DNA of 64,000 nt from Ancylomarina salipaludis (GCF_004122035.1 NZ_SAXA01000004.1:62001-126000); one strand, 5' to 3'. Positions 19,989 to 30,317 are shown, counted from the first letter of the stretch. Notes: generated from the letters alone by a model not told the origin. Translations and numbers: made by a program.

Positions 19989-20255
19989 TTAGATATTCCT
20001 CATCTTGATAATAATCCGTTTTTCCAGTTTCTTAAAATCAACAGTCATAGCTTCTTTGTTCTTCAAATTATGAATGCATTGTTCGATTAATAAACTGTGT
20101 TTGTGGTATTGTTTGCATTTATTACATAGTAGTTTATGGATCTTTAGTTGAAGCTTTTCTTTATGCTTTAATTTGAAATGAATATCTCTTTCTATCAGTT
20201 CGCTTGCTTTAAGGCAAGAGAGGAAAAACAGGTGTTTTATCTTTGTTATCATCAT
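19989..20255 (-). CDS. Small anti-sigma-factor-like zinc-finger protein
   Basis: An 88-residue protein placed directly after the sigma factor gene, whose TAA is followed at once by this ATG. The segment SCLKASELIERDIHFKLKH...LLCNKCKQYHKH resembles the HCC/zf-HC2 anti-sigma fold: a Cys and Glu helix, then a C-x2-C pair. Such proteins bind and hold an ECF sigma factor. It lacks a membrane helix, so it would be a soluble redox- or metal-responsive type. A second in-frame ATG is adjacent. Confidence 0.7.
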   Translation of the reverse strand: MMITKIKHLFFLSCLKASELIERDIHFKLKHKEKLQLKIHKLLCNKCKQYHKHSLLIEQCIHNLKNKEAMTVDFKKLEKRIIIKMRNI

Positions 20256-20807
20256 TTATTTTTTTAGCCAGTGGGTTTCAATACAATTTCTGAGTTTGAG
20301 CTTTGCCCGATGAACGATTTGCCAAAAATTAGTCGTGTTTATTCCCACTTCCTGCCAAATGTTTTCGTCCTTTTTTTCTGATAGATGTTTCAGTTTGACA
20401 CAGGTTTGCCAATTTTCGGGTAAAGTCTCAAGGCATCTTTTGAGAATAAATTGGAATTCTTCGTCGTTAAGCACCTCTTTTTCATCCTTATGCCAAGCTT
20501 GTGGCTTCTTGTGAGAATACCAGGTTTTTTGTTGATTAAAGAAAATGGGTAATCCATTGATTTTAGCTGAATTGTCTGAGTTGAGTTTTTCGCGATAAAA
20601 ATCGATGATTTTGAGATTCAGTATAGAGAACAACCACGTTTTGGGTGAGCTATCCTCTTTAAGCTGGTGTGTTTTCTCTAAAGCGGTCAGAAAGGTTTCT
20701 TGTACCAAGTCTTCGGCTATATCTGTCCGGAAAGTATTATGAAAGGCCCAAGAGTAGAGATCTTTAGTATGAAGATAAACGAGTGTTTCTAAAAATGCTT
20801 TGTCCAT
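20256..20807 (-). CDS. ECF-type RNA polymerase sigma factor
   Basis: A 183-residue sigma-70 family protein. Region 2 is clear (AFHNTFRTDIAEDLVQETFL, SPKTWLFSILNLKIIDFYR). Region 4 at the end has a helix-turn-helix (LPENWQTCVKLKHLSEKK...GINTTNFWQIVHRAKLKLR). ECF factors direct RNA polymerase to stress or envelope regulons. It is translationally adjacent to a small anti-sigma-like protein, which probably controls it. Confidence 0.9.
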   Translation of the reverse strand: MDKAFLETLVYLHTKDLYSWAFHNTFRTDIAEDLVQETFLTALEKTHQLKEDSSPKTWLFSILNLKIIDFYREKLNSDNSAKINGLPIFFNQQKTWYSHKKPQAWHKDEKEVLNDEEFQFILKRCLETLPENWQTCVKLKHLSEKKDENIWQEVGINTTNFWQIVHRAKLKLRNCIETHWLKK

Positions 20808-21034
20808 GAGTATCGGTTAGATAAACTTTATTCATTAAATAATGATGGCAGCAGTTTTTAGTATGTGTAGGAGTAAGCTTAAAGGTAAGAATAAAATACC
20901 AAAAACTCTTTTATTTTTTCGCGAATGCTAAGAGTTTGTTATTAAGTAGGATATTCAATTTTGACAACTGGATGGATTCATATTTTTATTGTATATTATA
21001 AATCGAAATATGCTATTAACCAAAGCAAATATCT

Positions 21035-24000
21035 ATGTACATACCCAAAAATAAGATTAGAATTGTGACCACAGCTTCGTTATTCGATGGTCACGATGCT
21101 TCCATTAATATTATGCGTCGCATTCTTCAGGCTTCAGGTGCCGAAGTGATTCATTTAGGACACAATCGTTCGGTTCAGGAAATAGTCGATTGTGCTATTC
21201 AAGAAGATGTTCAGGCAATTGCTGTAACTTCTTATCAGGGAGGGCATAATGAATTTTTCAAGTATATGAGAGATTTATTGATTGAGCGGGATTCCGAACA
21301 TATTCGAATCTTTGGAGGCGGAGGTGGTGTGATTCTTCCTTCTGAGATAGAGGAATTGGAAGCCTATGGTATTTCTAAGATTTATTCCCCGGATGATGGG
21401 CGTGTATTGGGTTTGCAGGGGATGATTAATCATCTGCTTGAGAATTGTGACTTTCCAACAGGAAAAGATGTTTATCTATCTGCAAAGGAAGTAGATAAGC
21501 ACAATCATCTTGCTTTAGCGCAACTGATATCGGCCGTTGAGAATTATCCCGATGGCGTGGCAGATATCATGTCCATTCTTCGGGAATCTGAAAATGCTTC
21601 AAAGGCTTTAACTTTGGGCATTACAGGTACGGGGGGAGCCGGTAAGTCTTCGTTGATTGATGAGATTATTCGCCGTTTTTTGGAGGTTTATCCTGATAAG
21701 GAACTGGCTGTTATTTCGGTAGATCCCTCGCGTCGGCGCACGGGTGGCGCACTTTTGGGTGATCGTATTCGCATGAATTCGGTGCATTCCCCTCGGGTTT
21801 TTATGCGCTCATTAAGTACGCGTCAATCCAATCTTGCTTTATCCAAACATATAAAGGATGTGCTTTGTATCACTAAAAATGCCGGTTTCGATCTCATTAT
21901 TCTGGAAACCTCTGGTATTGGGCAATCGGATACCGAGATTATCGATCATTCGGATTGTTCTCTTTATGTGATGACGCCGGAGTTTGGTGCAGCCACACAA
22001 TTGGAGAAAATCGATATGTTGGATTATGCAGATATCATTGCCATAAATAAGTCGGACAAGCGAGGAGCTTTGGACGCTTTGCGTGATGTGAGAAAGCAGT
22101 ATCAGCGGAATCATTTGTTATGGGAATCTGAGCCAGGGAGTATGCCTGTATATGGAACGGTCGCTTCTCAGTTTAATGACCCGGGAGTAAATGCCCTTTT
22201 CTTATCCATTTGTGAGAAATTAAATGCGATTAGTTCGGGTCAATTTGATTTGAGTGGGGCCAATAAATTGGGGGTTAGTGAAAAGATTCAGGTGATTCCA
22301 CCTTCTCGGGTTCGTTACCTTTCAGAGATATCAGAAACGGTTCGATTGTATAATAAACGCAGCGAAGAGCAATCTGTAACAGCAGACAAATTGTATTCGC
22401 TGCACAAATCAAAGGAAAGCATTCATTCGGGGGGAAAAGATGAGAAGCTTTTGACTGGAAAATTAGATCAGTTAATTGGAGAATATGAAGAGAAGCTGGA
22501 CAGAGAAAATCTGAGACTAATAAACAATTGGCCTGAGAAGCAGAAACGTTTTTCGGCTGATTATTATACCTATCAGGTTCGGGGAAAAGATTTTAAAATT
22601 GAAACCTGTGGTGAGACCTTATCGCATAATAAAATACCTAAGATTGCTTTACCCAAATATCGGTCATGGGGGGACATTCTGAAATGGAATTTAAGAGAAA
22701 ATGTGCCTGGTGAATTTCCTTACGCAGCAGGTGTTTTCCCTTTTAAACGTGAGGGGGAAGATCCAACGAGAATGTTTGCAGGCGAAGGTGGTCCCGAAAG
22801 AACCAATAAGCGATTTCACTACCTGTCAAAAGGAATGCCGGCCATTCGTTTGTCTACAGCCTTCGATTCGGTAACCCTTTATGGTGAAGATCCCGATGAT
22901 CGCCCGGATATCTACGGTAAGATTGGAAATGCAGGGGTCTCAATTGCTTGTCTGGATGATGCGAAAAAATTGTATTCCGGTTTTGATTTGATGTCACCCA
23001 TCACTTCTGTATCGATGACCATTAATGGTCCTTCGGCTACTATGGTGGCTTATTTTATGAATGCAGCTATTGATCAGCAATGCGAATTGTATATTAAACA
23101 GAATGGTTTAGAGAAGATAATTGAAGAAAAACTTGAAGCCATATTTAAAACAAGAAAAGCCAAACGACCCAGCTATCAGGGGCCGCTTCCTGAAGGAAAT
23201 AACGGGCTTGGTTTAATGCTATTGGGTGTGACCGGAGATATGGTTTTGCCTGAAGAGGTTTATCAAAAGATAAAGGCAGAAACCATGAGCCGTGTGCGTG
23301 GCACTGTACAGGCTGATATCCTGAAGGAAGACCAGGCTCAGAATACCTGCATTTTCTCAACGGATTTTTCATTGAAGTTGATGGGGGATATTCAGGCTTA
23401 TTTTATCGATCATGAGGTACGTAATTTCTATTCGGTTTCTATTTCGGGTTACCACATTGCTGAAGCGGGGGCTAATCCTATTAGTCAATTGGCGTTTACC
23501 TTAGCTAATGGTTTTACCTATGTGGAGTATTACCTTTCGCGGGGAATGGATGTGAATGCCTTTGCACCCAATCTTTCTTTTTTCTTCTCGAATGGTGTGG
23601 ATGCCGAATACGCCGTTTTAGGCCGCGTTGCCCGTTTGATCTGGGCCAAGGCCATGAAGTTTAAATACGGGGCTGACAAACGCTCTCAGAAGCTAAAATA
23701 CCATATTCAGACTTCGGGTCGTTCGCTGCATGCTCAGGAAATGGATTTTAATGATATTCGAACCACTTTGCAGGCCCTTTATGCCATTTACGACAATTGC
23801 AATTCCTTGCACACCAATGCTTATGATGAGGCCTTGACCACACCAACTGAGGAATCGGTTCGACGGGCTATGGCTATTCAGTTGATTATCAATCACGAAT
23901 TGGGTTTGGCCATGAATCAAAATCCCATGCAGGGCTCTTTTATTATTGAGGAACTGACCGATTTGGTTGAGGAGGCCGTTTTGCTCGAGTTTGATCGAAT

Positions 24001-24397
24001 TACCGATCGTGGCGGTGTGTTGGGAGCAATGGAGACCATGTATCAGAGAAATAAGATTCAGGAAGAATCGCTTTATTACGAACGCCTTAAAAACTCGGGC
24101 GATTTGCCTATTATTGGCGTGAATACCTTTTTATCAAGTACAGGTTCTCCTACAGTTATTCCCGAAGAGGTGATTCGGGCAACTAAGGAAGAGAAAGAAT
24201 ACCAGATTGCTTCGATAGAAGGCTTGCATGAAACCTATTCGGAAGAGGCGGCTAATAGTCTGAATGATTTAAAAGCGAAAGCTATAGCCAATCAGAACAT
24301 TTTTGAAACTTTGATGGATGCGGCTAAGTATTGCTCTATTGGGCAAATTACCCATGCTCTTTTCGAAGTCGGAGGTAAGTACCGTAGAAATATGTAA
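21035..24397 (+). CDS. icmF: Fused isobutyryl-CoA mutase with GTPase chaperone
   Basis: A 1120-residue fusion. Residues 1-135 are the cobalamin-binding domain with the B12-ligating H20 in LFDGHDAS. Residues about 190-410 are a MeaB-type GTPase: P-loop [12 protein letters not shown] (196-205), [15 protein letters not shown]. The rest is the substrate-binding TIM-barrel mutase domain, with [20 protein letters not shown] and [16 protein letters not shown]. The Phe-containing AGVFPFKRE loop is typical of isobutyryl-CoA mutase and differs from the Tyr-containing loop of methylmalonyl-CoA mutase. It converts isobutyryl-CoA and n-butyryl-CoA (and perhaps isovaleryl-CoA) by radical chemistry, and the GTPase helps load adenosylcobalamin. 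It is monocistronic. Confidence 0.96.
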   Translation: MYIPKNKIRIVTTASLFDGHDASINIMRRILQASGAEVIHLGHNRSVQEIVDCAIQEDVQAIAVTSYQGGHNEFFKYMRDLLIERDSEHIRIFGGGGGVILPSEIEELEAYGISKIYSPDDGRVLGLQGMINHLLENCDFPTGKDVYLSAKEVDKHNHLALAQLISAVENYPDGVADIMSILRESENASKALTLGITGTGGAGKSSLIDEIIRRFLEVYPDKELAVISVDPSRRRTGGALLGDRIRMNSVHSPRVFMRSLSTRQSNLALSKHIKDVLCITKNAGFDLIILETSGIGQSDTEIIDHSDCSLYVMTPEFGAATQLEKIDMLDYADIIAINKSDKRGALDALRDVRKQYQRNHLLWESEPGSMPVYGTVASQFNDPGVNALFLSICEKLNAISSGQFDLSGANKLGVSEKIQVIPPSRVRYLSEISETVRLYNKRSEEQSVTADKLYSLHKSKESIHSGGKDEKLLTGKLDQLIGEYEEKLDRENLRLINNWPEKQKRFSADYYTYQVRGKDFKIETCGETLSHNKIPKIALPKYRSWGDILKWNLRENVPGEFPYAAGVFPFKREGEDPTRMFAGEGGPERTNKRFHYLSKGMPAIRLSTAFDSVTLYGEDPDDRPDIYGKIGNAGVSIACLDDAKKLYSGFDLMSPITSVSMTINGPSATMVAYFMNAAIDQQCELYIKQNGLEKIIEEKLEAIFKTRKAKRPSYQGPLPEGNNGLGLMLLGVTGDMVLPEEVYQKIKAETMSRVRGTVQADILKEDQAQNTCIFSTDFSLKLMGDIQAYFIDHEVRNFYSVSISGYHIAEAGANPISQLAFTLANGFTYVEYYLSRGMDVNAFAPNLSFFFSNGVDAEYAVLGRVARLIWAKAMKFKYGADKRSQKLKYHIQTSGRSLHAQEMDFNDIRTTLQALYAIYDNCNSLHTNAYDEALTTPTEESVRRAMAIQLIINHELGLAMNQNPMQGSFIIEELTDLVEEAVLLEFDRITDRGGVLGAMETMYQRNKIQEESLYYERLKNSGDLPIIGVNTFLSSTGSPTVIPEEVIRATKEEKEYQIASIEGLHETYSEEAANSLNDLKAKAIANQNIFETLMDAAKYCSIGQITHALFEVGGKYRRNM

Positions 24398-24435
24398 TCG
24401 GCCTTATTGCCAAGCTACAATCTGTACAAAAACAA

Positions 24436-24465
24436 AATCCCAACCTGGCTTAATAGGTTGGGATT
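24436..24465. terminator. Terminator between convergent icmF and MBL genes
   Basis: The stem AATCCCAACCT / AGGTTGGGATT with an 8-base loop has T-rich sequence on the minus-strand exit. It is one of a family of similar terminators in this window. Confidence 0.8.
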
Positions 24466-24488
24466 AATTCTGTATGCACTTCCAAATT

Positions 24489-25415
24489 TTAATAGATATC
24501 CAAATCTTTACCTACAATGACTTTCCCTTTATAAGTTGTTGAAATTTCATCAAGTAATTTCTTGTCGTCAGAACCCCAAAATAGAATATGATATAACACG
24601 ATAAGTTTCGGTTTGGCCTGATTCGCAATAGCGGCAAGCTCAAGGGTCGAAGTATGATTATGCTTGTGGTAGTTTCTCCAAAAATCATTTTTAGTATCGT
24701 ATCCTTTTTTGGAATAAACTTCATGAATCAGGATGTCTGCACCCTTAGCATATTCAACGACTTTATCAGATGGAGCGGAATCACCTGATAATACGATGAC
24801 TTTATCAGGTGTTGTGAACCGGAATCCCCAGGAATTAGGCCATGTTCCATGTGGTACAGGAAAGGCTTCAACTTTAATATTTTCATCTTTATAGATAAGT
24901 CCTTCTTTTGTAAACTCGTGGCTGTTGACGCGCCATCCCTGATTATTGGCTGGTTCGTATCCATATAAACGGTATTTGATATCATCTTCGTAAGCTTCCA
25001 ATATATGATTGGTCATCTTGTTAATACCTTCGGGGCCATATACCTCAAGAGGCTCATTACGTCCCATCACCCAAGGAGTGAGAATCAGATCGGGATAACC
25101 CGTCGTGTGGTCAGAATGCAAGTGGGTGAGAAAAGCGTGTTTGATATTCTTGATATCAAGCCCTTTTATTTTGCCTTTATACCGGGGACTCATGGCAGCT
25201 GCCTGTCTAATTAAACCCGGACCAAAATCGACAATATATGGGGTGTCATTTACAACGATGGCTACTGAGCAACCTGACTGTGACGGACTGGGATTGGGGT
25301 TGCCCGATCCAAGCATCACAATTTGAGTTGTTTTGGAATCAGAATAGTCGGTTTGAGCCAATAGGCTAACAGAAGATAAAATAAATAGAAGAGTAAAAAA
25401 AGTCAGTTGTTTCAT
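24489..25415 (-). CDS. Exported metallo-beta-lactamase-fold hydrolase
   Basis: A 308-residue protein with a signal peptide (MKQLTFFTLLFILSSVSLLAQ). The metal motif HLHSDHTTGYPDLILTPW, VLSGDSAPS and the late HNHTSTLE/VLYHI histidines place it in the RNase Z-like branch of the MBL fold. The fold binds two zinc ions and cleaves esters, sulfates or phosphodiesters. Export argues against a tRNA-processing role. The substrate is unknown. It ends in the repeat-family terminator at 24436. Confidence 0.88.
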   Translation of the reverse strand: MKQLTFFTLLFILSSVSLLAQTDYSDSKTTQIVMLGSGNPNPSPSQSGCSVAIVVNDTPYIVDFGPGLIRQAAAMSPRYKGKIKGLDIKNIKHAFLTHLHSDHTTGYPDLILTPWVMGRNEPLEVYGPEGINKMTNHILEAYEDDIKYRLYGYEPANNQGWRVNSHEFTKEGLIYKDENIKVEAFPVPHGTWPNSWGFRFTTPDKVIVLSGDSAPSDKVVEYAKGADILIHEVYSKKGYDTKNDFWRNYHKHNHTSTLELAAIANQAKPKLIVLYHILFWGSDDKKLLDEISTTYKGKVIVGKDLDIY

Positions 25416-25520
25416 AAGTTACTGTTTTTATCAGGTTCGGTTTTGGATTGCTAAAAATAGTGAAAATGTCATATAACCTTGTTTTGTACCCGTATTTTTG
25501 TTTTTATGTTTGGACAAAAA

Positions 25521-25555
25521 AAATCCCAACCTGTTTCTGTAACTTGTTGGGATTT
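25521..25555 (-). terminator. Intrinsic terminator of the repeat family
   Basis: AAATCCCAAC with a complementary GTTGGGATTT gives a stem, and eight T residues follow on the minus strand. It follows the coiled-coil protein gene at 25588. Confidence 0.8.
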
Positions 25556-25587
25556 AAGTGTTGGAGTAGAGCCTTTTCTAAAATAAT

Positions 25588-26145
25588 TTAATCTTCATTA
25601 AGAACTTTCGCTTTTTCTACTTTTTCTTTAAGCTCTTTTAGTTTTTCTTCAGCTCGATTAATTTTGTCTTTTTTCTCTTTGTATTGTTCTTCAGAAAGCT
25701 TTTTGTCATTTTTGTCTTTTTCGAGTTGCTCCTTCGACTGTTTAATTTTTTCCTTTGCTGTTTTTATTTTATTGTCTTTTTCTTTAATCGCTTTGTCAAG
25801 CTCTTCAGCTTTTTGTTCTTTTAGCAATTTTGCCTGACGAGCTCTTTCTTGTCCAAATTCTTTTCCTTTAAGTTCTTTATTTTTACCATAAGCATGTCCT
25901 TCTTTATCCATTTCGGATTTAAGCTCTTCCTTATCCTTATTCATTTTAGCTTTTTCGGCATGCTCTTTTTTTTCCAGATGTTCTTTTTTCTCTTTACTCA
26001 TTTTTTGTAAAGAGTCTTTTTTCATCTTCACTGCTTTTTCAGTTTTTGCTTTTTCCTTTTTGTCTTTTCCCTTTTGCGCAAGTGTTATCTGGCTTGTACA
26101 AACCATTAGAAAAAAGGACAATAGAATTATCATATACTTTTTCAT
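25588..26145 (-). CDS. Exported lysine/glutamate-rich coiled-coil protein
   Basis: A 185-residue protein with a signal peptide (MKKYMIILLSFFLMVCTSQITLAQ). The whole mature part is K/E/D-rich, with heptad-like helices (EKEHLEKKEHAEKAKMNK, KEKIKQSKEQLEKDKN). It would form a long periplasmic coiled coil. No catalytic motif or family is recognised. It lies 17 bases after the small lipoprotein at 26163, so the two are probably co-transcribed and may act together at the envelope. Confidence 0.78.
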   Translation of the reverse strand: MKKYMIILLSFFLMVCTSQITLAQKGKDKKEKAKTEKAVKMKKDSLQKMSKEKKEHLEKKEHAEKAKMNKDKEELKSEMDKEGHAYGKNKELKGKEFGQERARQAKLLKEQKAEELDKAIKEKDNKIKTAKEKIKQSKEQLEKDKNDKKLSEEQYKEKKDKINRAEEKLKELKEKVEKAKVLNED

Positions 26146-26162
26146 AACTGTTCTTGTTTAGA

Positions 26163-26381
26163 TTATAATTCGTCTAATAATTCGTCAACTTCTTTGGCAG
26201 CTTTATCAATATCATCCTTTGCTTTTTCTAATTGAAGGGTGACAGAGTCGATTTGATTCATTTCGTTTGTTGAATTCTCGAGTTTGGGAGCAGTCATTTT
26301 TTTCTCATTCTTCGTTTTCTTATCAGCACAGCTGAACAGAAACAGAAATGAAATTGCCAGAATAAAAATACTTTTTTTCAT
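26163..26381 (-). CDS. Small lipoprotein with a short coiled coil
   Basis: A 72-residue protein. The lipoprotein signal MKKSIFILAISFLFLFSC ends in a lipidation Cys, followed by the helix QIDSVTLQLEKAKDDIDKAA, which looks amphipathic and coiled-coil forming. It heads a probable two-gene unit with the coiled-coil protein at 25588. Function is not known. Confidence 0.75.
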   Translation of the reverse strand: MKKSIFILAISFLFLFSCADKKTKNEKKMTAPKLENSTNEMNQIDSVTLQLEKAKDDIDKAAKEVDELLDEL

Positions 26382-26452
26382 ACTTGGGGGATTTAAATTT
26401 TACTTCTCATCCTTTAAAGTTAATGAAAAAGTGTTGATTGTCAATAAATAAC

Positions 26453-26486
26453 AAATCCCAACTTGCAAGCCTGCAGGTTGGGATTT
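26453..26486 (-). terminator. Intrinsic terminator of the repeat family
   Basis: AAATCCCAAC pairs with GTTGGGATTT around a CTTGCAAGCCTGCAG-type loop. It follows the small outer-membrane protein gene on the minus strand, and the exit is AT-rich. Confidence 0.75.
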
Positions 26487-26506
26487 CTATTGTTTTTCAG
26501 TTCTTA

Positions 26507-26974
26507 TTAGAATACATATCGGACTGAGAGTGCAAACCCATCACCCCAAAGGCCTGAATAGCCAATCAGGTTCAAGGCAGGTTTCCAGTCCACACTTAAA
26601 TTAATCGGAATTTCACGAATATTGTATTCCAAACCTAAAATACCATCTAATCCAAGTACTGTGTAGTCCTTACCATCATCTCCCCAATGCGCATGATCAC
26701 CATCCCAAAAGCCAATATGACCACCAAAGCCGTAATACCAATTAAAACCTGGTTCGTTAAAAGCCCTAGCGTGAATTTCATACAAACCGGTTAGGTTCAC
26801 ACCTTGCCATCTCGATGAAATAATACCCTCAAGGGCAGCATTATTCTTAATGAAATGTTTGATCGTCAATCCATTTGCTGATCCCCCTCTAATACCGATT
26901 CCCGTACCATAATCTTGCGCCTGAGCTAAAGTGCCAATACAAAACAGGCAAACAATTAATAACAGTTTTTTCAT
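26507..26974 (-). CDS. Small outer-membrane beta-barrel protein
   Basis: A 155-residue protein with a signal peptide (MKKLLLIVCLFCIGTLAQAQ). The mature part is rich in Gly and aromatic residues (FNWYYGFGGHIGFWDGDHAHWGDD) and strand-like alternations, and ends in the outer-membrane signature FALSVRYVF with a terminal Phe. It would form a small 8-stranded barrel. No enzyme motif is seen. It is monocistronic, with its own terminator. Confidence 0.78.
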   Translation of the reverse strand: MKKLLLIVCLFCIGTLAQAQDYGTGIGIRGGSANGLTIKHFIKNNAALEGIISSRWQGVNLTGLYEIHARAFNEPGFNWYYGFGGHIGFWDGDHAHWGDDGKDYTVLGLDGILGLEYNIREIPINLSVDWKPALNLIGYSGLWGDGFALSVRYVF

Positions 26975-27117
26975 AATTTTCAGTTAAATGTATTTTTATA
27001 TCTAAATGTAAAAGTAAACAATTTTGAATCTTTATACACAAACTATTTGATGGTTGAAATATTGTGGACTGACTGTTATTTCTAAGATTAATCAAATTAA
27101 TGTCTATTATTTAGATA

Positions 27118-27777
27118 CTAAAGCTTGATTGCTTCGAGTTCACTTTTTGAAAAAGGCTCAAATTCCGGATTATCATTAAGCGTGATTTCGGGATTGTAGT
27201 TTTGAATCTTATAATGCTGATTAAAACGTTTCTTTAAGCTGTTAATTTGATCGATTTTATGAAGTCCCTTTACGATAGTTGTTCTGAATTCATAAGCAAT
27301 ACCTGAATTTTCGATAAGTCCTATGGATTCCATAACGTTTTTGAAGCCGATGGTGCTCAAAGCATAACCGACACCTTGTCTGTAGCTCTCAAAGTCCAAT
27401 ACGTGTTTGATATCCATAGCAATGGAATCAATCAGTTTATTTTCCGTGAGATACTTAATCTGATTGGGATAGGTTCCGTTAGTATCTAACTTGACCTTTA
27501 GGCCCATATTCTTAATTTTACGGATGAAGTCAGGCAAATCGTTGTGAATGCAAGGTTCTCCTCCCGTGATACAAACGGCATCCAGGAGGTGCTGGTACTT
27601 TTGCCAATAGGCGAATAGTTCACTTTCCTTATAACATGAGCCAAATTTATCGGGTAAGACGAGGTCGGGGTTGTGACAGTATGGACAGCGAAAATTACAG
27701 CCCTGTGTAAAAACCACAGAGCTGATATTTCCAGGATAGTCGATAAGACTTTGTTTCTTGAATCCTGCTATTTTCAT
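27118..27777 (-). CDS. nrdG: Anaerobic ribonucleotide reductase activating protein
   Basis: A 219-residue radical SAM activase. The 4Fe-4S motif C-x3-C-x2-C lies in FTQGCNFRCPYCHNPDLVLP, followed by CITGGEPCIHNDLP (the GGE SAM-binding motif). It generates the glycyl radical on NrdD using S-adenosylmethionine. It lies 12 bases downstream of nrdD, in the same transcription unit and under the same riboswitch. Confidence 0.95.
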   Translation of the reverse strand: MKIAGFKKQSLIDYPGNISSVVFTQGCNFRCPYCHNPDLVLPDKFGSCYKESELFAYWQKYQHLLDAVCITGGEPCIHNDLPDFIRKIKNMGLKVKLDTNGTYPNQIKYLTENKLIDSIAMDIKHVLDFESYRQGVGYALSTIGFKNVMESIGLIENSGIAYEFRTTIVKGLHKIDQINSLKKRFNQHYKIQNYNPEITLNDNPEFEPFSKSELEAIKL

Positions 27778-27789
27778 TGAGATAAAAGT

Positions 27790-29934
27790 TTAAACAAGTT
27801 CCGGTTCTTCTATTTCAATCATTTTATCAAAGAGTTTTCTGTCTTTGTATTCGGCTTGTTTGCCGTTGTTCCATTGATCAACGGGACGTAAATACCCCAC
27901 AATTCGGGAATAAACTTCGCAGATATGATGCTTTCCTTCAGTTTCACATTTGGGACAAGTTTTGTGCTCGCCGTAGATGTAGCCATGTTCTGGGCAGATA
28001 CTGAATGTTGGAGACAGGGTGAAGTAGGGCAGTTTGAAGTTTTCGCAAATGGTTTTGGCTAATTTTTTTACCGATTCGGGAGGCAACTGACTTTCGCCTA
28101 CAAAGGTATGGAATACGGTTCCTCCTGTGTATTTGGTTTGCAAGCTGTCCTGCAACTCCAGTGCTTCAAAAATATCGTCAGTATAACCCACGGGCAACTG
28201 GGTGGAGTTGGTGTAATAGGGCGCTGCGTTCTGTTCTTTCACCTGACTTTCGTTGGCTACAATGATATCAGGAAATTCATTTTTATCGAGTTTAGCCAGG
28301 CGATAAGTAGTGCCTTCTGCCGGTGTGGCTTCCAGGTTGTAAATATGTCCCGTTTCTTCCTGAAAGGCCTGCAATTTGTCACGCATAAAGTCCATGATTT
28401 TTTCTGCAAAAGCATGTCCTTCTTTTGTTGTGATATCCATTCCCAGAAAGTTTAACAGTAATTCATTCATGCCCACCAGACCTATGGTCGAGAAATGGTT
28501 GTCCCAATAGGCACCATTCTTTTTATGGATGTTTCGCAAATAGAACTTGGAGTAGGGATACAAGCCATTATCGGTAAGTTTTTCGATTACCTTGCGTTTG
28601 ATTTCCAGACTATCTTTAGCCAGATCCATCAATTTGTCGATTCTTTGCAGAAGTTCGTCTTCGTTTTTCGATTCGTAAGCCAGGCGCGGCAGGTTAAGTG
28701 TCACCACACCCACAGAACCCGTTAGGGGATTGGCTCCAAACAAGCCGCCACCACGTGATTTCAATTCGGTGGTATCCAAACGCAGGCGACAACACATCGA
28801 ACGCACATCGTCGGGTGACATATCGGAGTTCACGAAATTTGAGAAATAGGGAATCCCATATTTGGCTGTCATCTCCCAAATGGGTTGACGGTATTCGTTA
28901 TTCCAGTCGAAATCCTTGGTGATGTTGTAGGTGGGTATAGGGAAGGAGAATATACGGCCACAAGCATCACCTTCAGTCATTACTTCGGCAAAGGCTTTGT
29001 TGAAGATATCCATTTCGTGCTGGTAGTCGCCATAGGTTGTTTCCTGTAGTTCCCCGCCAATAATTACCGCCGTATCCTTCATGTTGTTGGGAATTTCCAA
29101 ATCGAGAGTGATATTGGTAAAGGGGGTTTGAAACCCCACACGTGTGGGTACATTCATATTAAAAACAAACTCCTGAAGAGCTTGTTTGACTTCCTTATAC
29201 GACAAATTATCGTGGCGAATAAAGGGAACCAGGTAGGTGTCGAAGTTGGAAAAGGCTTGGGCTCCGGCAGCCTCGCCCTGCATGGTGTAAAAGAAATTGA
29301 CGATTTGCCCCAAAAGGGTTCTTAAATGTTTGGCAGGCTTGCTTTCAACCTTGCCCGGTACGCCTTTAAAACCAAGCCGAATTAGTTCTTGTAAATCCCA
29401 TCCCACGCAATAGACACTTACAAATCCCAAATCGTGAATGTGGAGTTTCCCTTGCTTGTGCGCCTGACCAATTTCACTTGGATAAATTTTATTTAGCCAG
29501 TACTGCGAGCTGATAATGGTGGAGATATGCTGGTTCATTCCCTGCAGTGAATAGGAAGAATTGGCACTTTCTTTTATTCGCCAATCGTTGTTGTTCAGAT
29601 AGTCATCAATAATGTCGATGTTCGAAAAAAGTTCTTTGACATCCCGGATACTCTCGTGTTGTTTTCGATAGATGATATAAGCCTTGGCAGCTTGATAGTG
29701 TTTCTGCTCGAAGAGTTCAAACTCGACCGCATCCTGAATGTCTTCGACACTTGGGGCATCCGTTTTAAGTTTTGCGATGACACTTTGCGTGATTTGATCG
29801 GCAAGGGCTCGGTTGGGCGAACCAACGGCACGTAAGGCTTTGAACACAGCAAAGCTGATTTTTTCCGATTCGAAGTTGACGATGCGACCGTCACGTTTTT
29901 GTACTGTTTTAATAGCACCATTAATTTTCATCAT
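27790..29934 (-). CDS. nrdD: Anaerobic ribonucleoside-triphosphate reductase
   Basis: A 714-residue class III reductase. Residues 7-95 are an ATP-cone allosteric domain (VQKRDGRIVNFESEKISFAV). The catalytic barrel carries a Cys in SVYCVGWDLQEL and the RSMCCRLRLDTTELKSRGGG segment. The C-terminus holds a Cys-rich zinc site (CPEHGYIYGEHKTCPKCETEG) and the glycyl radical motif RIVGYL (G680). It reduces ribonucleoside triphosphates without oxygen or B12. The leader contains a cobalamin riboswitch, so expression should fall when B12 is abundant. Confidence 0.96.
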   Translation of the reverse strand: MMKINGAIKTVQKRDGRIVNFESEKISFAVFKALRAVGSPNRALADQITQSVIAKLKTDAPSVEDIQDAVEFELFEQKHYQAAKAYIIYRKQHESIRDVKELFSNIDIIDDYLNNNDWRIKESANSSYSLQGMNQHISTIISSQYWLNKIYPSEIGQAHKQGKLHIHDLGFVSVYCVGWDLQELIRLGFKGVPGKVESKPAKHLRTLLGQIVNFFYTMQGEAAGAQAFSNFDTYLVPFIRHDNLSYKEVKQALQEFVFNMNVPTRVGFQTPFTNITLDLEIPNNMKDTAVIIGGELQETTYGDYQHEMDIFNKAFAEVMTEGDACGRIFSFPIPTYNITKDFDWNNEYRQPIWEMTAKYGIPYFSNFVNSDMSPDDVRSMCCRLRLDTTELKSRGGGLFGANPLTGSVGVVTLNLPRLAYESKNEDELLQRIDKLMDLAKDSLEIKRKVIEKLTDNGLYPYSKFYLRNIHKKNGAYWDNHFSTIGLVGMNELLLNFLGMDITTKEGHAFAEKIMDFMRDKLQAFQEETGHIYNLEATPAEGTTYRLAKLDKNEFPDIIVANESQVKEQNAAPYYTNSTQLPVGYTDDIFEALELQDSLQTKYTGGTVFHTFVGESQLPPESVKKLAKTICENFKLPYFTLSPTFSICPEHGYIYGEHKTCPKCETEGKHHICEVYSRIVGYLRPVDQWNNGKQAEYKDRKLFDKMIEIEEPELV

Positions 29935-30034
29935 GTCTTAAATTTTAAATTAAAGAATTAATGGTAGCTGGGGGTAAAATACAAGAAAGCAGTAAAGTCT
30001 TCCTAAGCTTTTTCTCCCGAAAGCTACGAATTAC

Positions 30035-30182
30035 GATCAAAAATGACAGGTCTTCCGGCTTATTGCATTTTACCTGGCCTTCCCATTCGCTTGAGGCGGA
30101 CAGTGGCTTTTGAAAAGGTAAAACCTATAGGCAATTTACGGCTGCGGGGACAGCTACTGATTTTAACAGTATTCCCTTGATC
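30035..30182 (-). ncRNA. Cobalamin (adenosylcobalamin) riboswitch upstream of nrdD
   Basis: Read on the minus strand, the block contains the B12-riboswitch landmarks in order: GGGAATACTG, CTGTCCCCGCAGCCGTAA (the B12-box-type CTGTCCCCGC core), GCCACTG, GGGAAGGCC and GAAGACCTG. The ends pair as a closing stem P1 (GATCAA with TTGATC), which fixes both edges. It starts about 100 bases before nrdD on the same strand. In such leaders, ligand binding usually lowers expression. No clear terminator is seen after it, so control may act on translation. Confidence 0.93.
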
Positions 30183-30317
30183 AATTTTGCTTTATAAAAG
30201 TAGAATGAAAATTGACATGTTAAATGAAAAATCCATTATACTTATTAAGAAGTAATGAACAATTGAAATTAATTTAAGATTCCAGGATTTTGGATTTTCA
30301 GTGGGCAGGGGTAAAAA

